A stretch of DNA of 64,000 bases, taken from Isoetes taiwanensis (taxonomy: Eukaryota; Streptophyta; Lycopodiopsida; Isoetales; Isoetaceae). Positions 58,442-64,000 of the stretch are shown here, piece by piece. The position numbers and the translations under genes were made by a program. The stretch spans positions 6,236,925 to 6,300,924 of the forward strand of contig JAJEKV010000052.1 of the NCBI GenBank assembly GCA_021234155.1, given 5' to 3'. Numbering within the stretch: the first letter of the stretch is position 1; each line of letters opens with the position of its first letter. Under the pieces are notes generated by a model. It was not told the origin of the DNA and searched no databases. It worked only from the letters and a program-made list of their open reading frames with translations.

Positions 58442-58609
58442 ACCTTGTGTGTCACTATTCCACTCAGATTGCCACTGCGCACTAACGGCAGATTTTTCAC
58501 CACGCCATCACGGGGACGGTTATGCCAAGTAAGCAAGGCCAACCAAGTTTGAAGTACAACCTTGGTCTTTTATGGGGTGGCGTGGCAATGTTTGGGCGAG
58601 TGGCAAAAT
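58442..58609 (+). other. right flank of the P-Q array
   Basis: CACCTTGTGTGTCACTATTC at the junction is homologous to ATCACCTTGTGTGCCACATT at 59066, which follows repeat W copy 2 without interruption. The remainder (to 58609) is not recognised. Confidence 0.6.
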
Positions 58610-59066
58610 ATAGATTATGTAGACATGATGACTAAGCATTTTTAAGAAATAGGACAATGTTTAACATTTTATAAAGGAAGTTGCAGGGGAATTTAGGGGC
58701 ACTAAGAAAAACCTACTTATCTCACTAAAAAAAAATCGTTTTCAAAAAATTAGCCTAGTTATTTTCTATTTAAAGTGCATAAAATGCTTGGTAATCATGT
58801 GATATGCCACACCATCCAAAGAAACGCCATGTCACCATGGAGAAATATGTTTTTTATTAAGATGCCAAATTGTCTATGCACATTTTTCATTTTCCCACCC
58901 CTTTACATTTTGCCACCTCACCACTCATTTTTGCCACCTCATCATAATTGCCATGTCATCTCCCATAATTTTTGCGTATAGTCAGTTTCTCAAACAAGAA
59001 AAAAAAGTTTGTTTGGTCTTCTTTTATGCCAAATCATCATTTTTAGTGTCGTATCATTGCCATATC
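58610..59066 (+). repeat. repeat W, copy 2 (uninterrupted)
   Basis: Counterpart of 52460-52919. It runs through TATCATTGCCATATCACCTTG into its natural right side, so it shows the site before insertion of the P-Q array. Confidence 0.85.
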
Positions 59067-59099
59067 ACCTTGTGTGCCACATTTCCATCCTGCATTGCG

Positions 59100-60130
59100 A
59101 CTTGGCCTAACAAAGCATGGTTTGATCACAATCTGCGAAAACCTAAGGCAGCGCAAATTTGACCAGGATTTGGCATCATGTCATCACGTGGGGCCCAGGG
59201 TGGAGGAGGCATTAGCATATGACCTTGTGCGTAGCCGGGAAAGGCTGCCTTGAGAACTTCTTTGTGGTCCGTCTTCAGTATAACCTCTCCTTTCTTGTGA
59301 GTCTATTGCAGCGCAAAGTCCTAATCTTGTTCGCCATAGAGAACATTGCCAACTCACCTATGTAATCATTTATCTTCATTCTAGAAGTCCTAATGCTTCT
59401 ATTCTCAATTCAATCTAAGTCCAAAGTCTAATGTCTAGTCAAGATCAACTCTAAGTAGAATGATCCCAAACAATATCTTGCTACTGCAAAAGTTTTACAG
59501 AACATTTTTGGATGATTTTTGATATTACTATCAGAGAAAAGTCGTAGGAACATGTGGGAAAACATTATTGTTTGGGATTATTCTGAATGGCCGATAGATT
59601 CGAACTCCATTTTTTCAGTTGCCATGGCTCGGCATGTTTAGAGTCGGTGCTCAAAGCAACTATTTATTTGAAACATCTTTATTTCATGTTAAAATTGCAC
59701 AAGCTTCTCTTGCATATATCCGACATAAAATGGTGGTTTGTGCATTTAGCTTATGATCCTTCAATTTATTTCTAACCTATTATGGCTGGTGAAAAAACTT
59801 GTTGTCATGTAGGCATTCGAGTGATGGGACCTATTTTGCCCTCAAATATATTTGTTTTATATATAGACCAGTTCTTCATCTACAGAAGCACCAATGGATG
59901 TAGAACCGGTGCCGATTATGGTCATCAACCTATCCACCTCCTTTATCTGATCAAACATAAGCCTATTGCACTTGTGCACAAGATTGCTAAAGTGCACATA
60001 TAAGGTCCACAATAGTATGACGTAATAAGTCTAGACCATAGAGGTGAAACAAATCCAAAAATATGCTAGTACATTGGACACTTGCATCTCGTGCAACATT
60101 AGGCACCCCATCATGTAATTGTTGAATCCT
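59100..60130. other. unassigned stretch
   Basis: No coding family, RNA gene or repeat border recognised. The frames at 59587-59775 and 59782-60003 are short and without domain. Confidence 0.4.
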
Positions 60131-60134
60131 TCGA

Positions 60135-60950
60135 TCCAAACTTGCCCCATTACAGTGGCTCGTAACAAGCTGGACATCGTGCGATCGGGCATGCTAGAAG
60201 CCACAGAATGATAATTCGACTGCGTGGTTGCATCCAAATCGCCAAGGCTATTCTATAACACATGTTTGAAAAGTAGAGGATTGTTTAACTTTCCGGATTG
60301 CCAAGTACATGCTATCTTTACACTATAGTACTAGGCTAGGAGCACGTCGAGCAAAAGGTTGACTAGTTGCCTATAGCAAATCGAGTTTGGCTCTGTTGAT
60401 AGCTGGTTCCCAGTGTAAATTGAATGTTTGAACTCACGCACAAAGGTAAAACCCCATTTTGAGCTCAGTGAAGTGGTTGAATTAGGGGAATATGCCATCT
60501 TCCTGTACGTAATGAAAGGGGAAAATTTGGGCGCTATAACATCCGCAGGTGGTGGATGCCCATTTTTTTTTTTTTGGGACGTTTCATGGAACATGAACTA
60601 CCATTTCAATGGTAGCATAACAGATGGATCTGCTTTTAATGCCTCGATACTTAAATCCTACTAAGTCTACGTATGGTTTAGGTTTTGGTAGCCTTCCCTA
60701 CATCCGGGTGGTGGAGAGCTTATGTGCGGTGTTCCCTCGCCGGGTTTTGAAGAGAGACTTGAAGAGGGAGAACAAAACCCTTTCCTAGACACTAGGCTCC
60801 AAACTTGCCCCCTGTTCGCGATGGCTCAGAACAAGTTGGACATCGTGTGATCGTGCATGCGGATGGCGTAAAATGACTGTTTATGGAATCGCATCCAAAA
60901 TTCCAAAGTTATCCTAGACCACATGTTTGAGAAGTAGACGATAAAACACA
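60135..60950 (+). repeat. direct repeats of about 150 bp, 670 bp apart
   Basis: TGCCCCATTACAGTGGCTCG ... GGACATCGTGCGATCGGGCATG ... ACATGTTTGAAAAGTAGA (60142-60280) recurs as TGCCCCCTGTTCGCGATGGC ... GGACATCGTGTGATCGTGCATG ... ACATGTTTGAGAAGTAGA (60806-60930). Clearly diverged. The DNA between has no recognised gene. Confidence 0.7.
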
Positions 60951-61800
60951 TTTTCTAAACTATTGATGAATTAAAAAACATTATACGACAGAATTCATGT
61001 AATTAAACATGATATAAATGAGCAATAATTTTGCTAAATCAATGTACACTTAAAACAATCTTACAAGCTAATGATGATATCTAAAAACCGTGTGAAATTT
61101 TGAATTAGTACAAAAACATGATATGAGCCACTACCGTTTTGCAAAATTATTATATGCACAAAACACATATTCAAACTATTGTATGGTTGTAGAATTTATG
61201 TAATTGAACATAATATGAACTAGCAATGATCTTGTTAAATCAATATACACTTTAAAACAAATTTTACAAACTAATGATGGATTCGAGAAACTAGTGAAAA
61301 TTTCAATTAGTACAAAATATGATATGAACCACTATTGGATTTGTAAAATCAATATATGCATAAAATACATCTTTTAAACTATTGATGATTCTAAAAAACT
61401 ATTGTATGATCAAAGAATTCATGTAATTAAACATGATATGAACTAGCAATGATTTTGCTAAATCAATGTACACTTAAAAACAATCTTACAAATCAATGAT
61501 GATTTCTAGAAACTAGGTGTGAAATTTTTGAATTAGTACAAAAAATATGATATGAACCATCGTTGGTTTTGTAAAAATCAATATATCCATAAAACACATC
61601 TTTTTAAACTATTGACGATTCCAAAAACTATTGCACGATTAAAGAATTCATGTAATTAAACACGATATGAACTAGCAATGATTTTGCTAATCAAATCAAT
61701 GTACACTTAAAACCACCTTACAAACTAATGATGATTTTCAAAAAAACTAGTGCAAAATTTTAAATTAGTACACAAAAACATTATATGAAACTATTATTGA
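60925..61800 (+). repeat. four-copy tandem array, unit about 200-230 bp
   Basis: The landmark GAATTCATGTAATTAAACAT starts at 60991, 61415 and 61644, with the variant GAATTTATGTAATTGAACAT at 61192. Between landmarks the order GCAATGATTTTGCTAAATCA, TGTACACTTAAAAC, GAATTAGTACAAAA and GATATGAACCA is kept. AT-rich and diverged between units; satellite-like. Confidence 0.9.
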
Positions 61801-61989
61801 TCGGTATAACCGTGAAGGGCACATGGTTTTTTTACATTATAAATTGTTGTATAAAAACCACATATACCGGTTTTCATGCTAATTTTTACAAGTTCATTTT
61901 GGGGGGCCTTGTGTCCCCAGATTGACTCTAACCAAAGAACCTTAACTCTATGAATTAGATTAGTTCTTATTACTTATGCTGATATGATG

Positions 61990-62960
61990 GATCTGGATGT
62001 ATTCAGACTCCATTGTATTGGGAAGGGGGGTAGAGACTTAAAGCTTAGTAGATGATGCCCTAGGCTGGGGTCCCTCTTAGTGCATTATTAGAATTCGCTG
62101 CGGTATTGTGAGCCCACCTGGTTGTGGGTGAAGGGGCGACCGGGCTTAGAACGCAGGTTCGTGTTCTACCTTTGACCGATCCTCCGTGTGTAATGGGCTC
62201 CACCTGTGGATCGTGAGGACTAGGTCTAATGGCTTGCCACCGAAAGTGTGGGTAAGGCATTGGCCTTCGACCCGTGGGTGGAGTTCACCTTCCGCTGGGT
62301 TAAGTCGAATAATGGCAAAGGGCCCTCTAGTCACCTTGGGTCGCAAGATGTAGATCTCCTCGAGGGAGTGATCCCCACCGCCCCATCTGACCGTGGAGAT
62401 GTAACTCCAGAATAGCCCCTTTGGCTGGTGCAACTGGCTGGCTACAGTCCCAACACTTTTCAACCTACCTCGCAGAAGTGTAAAAAAGGAGGGGCTGGAT
62501 GGAGTGGGACAACCCTAAGCCATGTTCTTATGCCCTCAATCCATTGTCATGATTCCGTCCCCCGCGAATGAATCCTCCGAGACCCAAGCTTGTCACCATC
62601 CCCTGAGTCCGAGCCTTGGGTAGAACTTCCTTTCAGATTTTGCTGATCTTTGTCTATGTAGATGCTGATGCCATCCTTCCTCGTGGATATATGATGTTAT
62701 GTTACCATGTGTATGTTTACGCCAGCCTAGGTAGGCTCCAGGAGATTCCGGTAAAATGACTCTCTACTCTTCCCACCGCGGGACCCGTGACGGTCACGTG
62801 CTGATATGTGGGAGGGCCTCAGATCAAAGATGGAGCTGGTAATGGGGATGAATCCTATTTGTATAATGCGGGCATCGTATATGAGTAGGGGACGTCACAG
62901 CGGTATGAAAGCAATGTTCTTGGGGACCGAGCAAAGCACCGGGCTATGCTCCCAGAGTAC
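61990..62960. other. GC-richer block, origin unknown
   Basis: Clearly richer in G and C than its surroundings, with many small frames but no domain. An LTR-retrotransposon noncoding region would fit, yet no polypurine tract, primer site or LTR pair was seen. Confidence 0.3.
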
Positions 62961-63106
62961 TAACTTGATAGGATCCCAAACCAAAAAAGTGGGGAAATTT
63001 TTCTCATTTTTTTTAGTATGTGCTAAGCTAGTAAATGCTTATGAACTGAATATAATAAGACTAAAATAGTGAGAGCCAAAACCTCCTCGTGCAAGCGTGG
63101 TCTCAC

Positions 63107-63470
63107 ACGCCACGGGTCAAAAGAACTGAACTTTAGTTTTTGGGCGTATGCTTACTGGGTGAGACATCGAGCCAAAACTTTTTAAAACTTAATGAATTTC
63201 ACAAAAGTAATATGATAAGGCGAAGTTCTAAGGTAAGAATTAGTTAGAATAGTATGTTTAAATCACTTAAATTAGAAGTTAATGTCCTCAACGGGCACAC
63301 GCTACCGGGTTAAAACAACCGAACTTCAATTTTTGAGCAGGCGCCAATTGCGGAGACATTGATCCTAAAACATCTTCAAAAGTGATAACTTTCAAAAAAG
63401 TAATGAAATATGGTAACCGAATTTTAAGCTAGGAATTAGCTAGATTAGTCTAGCTTTTCAATCTATTTGA
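63107..63470 (+). repeat. diverged 192-bp tandem duplication
   Basis: ACGCCACGGGTCAAAAGAAC with GAACTTTAGTTTTTG, GAGACATCGA and AAGGTAAGAATTAGTTAGA at 63107 recurs at 63299 as ACGCTACCGGGTTAAAACAA with GAACTTCAATTTTTG, GAGACATTGA and TAGGAATTAGCTAGA. Confidence 0.75.
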
Positions 63471-63494
63471 ACCTCATCTTAAAAGGATTCCTAC

Positions 63495-63575
63495 AAAGAG
63501 TGTGAATTGAACCTCCCACCTGGTGGTAGGTTAAACCCCCCAAACCCCCGTACAACCACTAAGGGCGGCATCGCT
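63495..63575 (-). mobile_element. tRNA-like SINE head on the minus strand
   Basis: On the minus strand GCCCTTAGTGGTTGTACGGG (A-box region) is followed about 30 bp later by GGGAGGTTCAATTCACAC (B box GGTTCAATTC). A SINE body would extend leftwards over the duplicated segment, but no tail or target-site duplication was found. Confidence 0.45.
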
Positions 63576-63589
63576 TATGTTTAAAATAT

Positions 63590-64000
63590 GATTCTTAATT
63601 AGATTTAAGCTTTAATAATGTTAGATAATATTAATGGCCAAGCCTAGACTTAGAACCATGAGGTTAGAAAGGTCTACATTAAGCCATGTAATAGGATAAT
63701 AAGTGTTTTAGCCCATCCAAAGTGGGGTAGCTTGTAATTTGACCCGGCACTGGCCATCTATAACAGACCTAGGACCCCCCAAATTTATAGACTGCTTAGA
63801 AATTTGCCCAGATTTCGCGATTTAGGACGTTTATTTTCCGGGACGACATGGCGCACTAAACAGGCCGCCGACTTCAACGACATAAGGCGTAAACAGCCTG
63901 AGGCCAAGGAGGTCGGCGAAACAAGGAGTGAAGGGCAAAGGCATGGAGGATCGCCGGAGACGAAAAAGACCCCGAACATCAAGGTAGTTATTAAGGAACG
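63590..64000. other. unassigned right edge
   Basis: No recognised gene. The minus-strand frame at 63785-63982 has no domain. Confidence 0.4.

Noticed and set aside
61990..62960. GC-rich block as ribosomal RNA or a plastid insertion
   Set aside because: None of the conserved rRNA segments or plastid genes I would recognise are present.

Overview
The window looks like a slice of a large, repeat-rich land-plant nuclear genome. The evidence is plant-type R2R3-MYB exons with both intron positions conserved, exons of a plant integrin-linked-like (Raf-group) protein kinase, spliceosomal introns, Ty1-copia and Ty3-gypsy remnants, tRNA-derived SINEs and several LINE lineages. Nothing bacterial, viral or organellar was recognised. 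A fern or another large-genome plant would fit the LINE style, but the sequence alone does not settle the species.

Layout. 0-2.2 kb: a decayed copia pol 3' end (RNase H, polypurine tract, LTR start), split by a 488-bp 5'-truncated LINE with a 15-bp target-site duplication. 2.2-6.5 kb: AT-rich noncoding DNA with degenerate duplications. 6.6-7.8 kb: kinase pseudogene. 8.3-8.7 kb: old foldback repeat. 8.7-11.7 kb: the one plausible intact host gene, a four-exon, about 485-aa protein with a SAP/HeH-like N-terminus and a C-terminal membrane segment, divergent from a small exon-like unit. 11.7-14.9 kb: noncoding DNA with a miRNA-like hairpin and a SINE with target-site duplication.

15.0-34.6 kb is one large repeat complex. 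A 2.7-kb repeat (called U) occurs as two adjacent copies or part-copies, then a 7.6-kb block (foldback P, repeat Q, U, partial U, LINE fragment) is present twice in tandem. U carries exon-like segments on the minus strand. The differences between copies cluster in short patches at CAG/CTG/CCG sites, which may reflect base-calling errors at methylated cytosines rather than evolution.

34.6-38.5 kb: tandem repeats, a SINE-like remnant and a gypsy-type LTR start. 39.2-44.9 kb: an almost full-length L1-type LINE with ORF1 (CCHC knuckle lacking its histidine) and ORF2 (endonuclease plus RT), inactivated by only three in-frame stops, each one C-to-T step from a CAG or CAA codon. 46.3-48.5 kb: two other LINE fragments, tail to tail. 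49.4-51.8 kb: short tandem repeats around an R2R3-MYB pseudogene. 52.4-59.1 kb: a P-Q-P-Q array inserted in a repeat (W) whose second copy preserves the empty site. 60-64 kb: a four-copy tandem array, a 192-bp duplication and a SINE head.

There is no operon-like cooperation among these genes; the window is mainly a record of nested retrotransposition, segmental duplication and gene decay.
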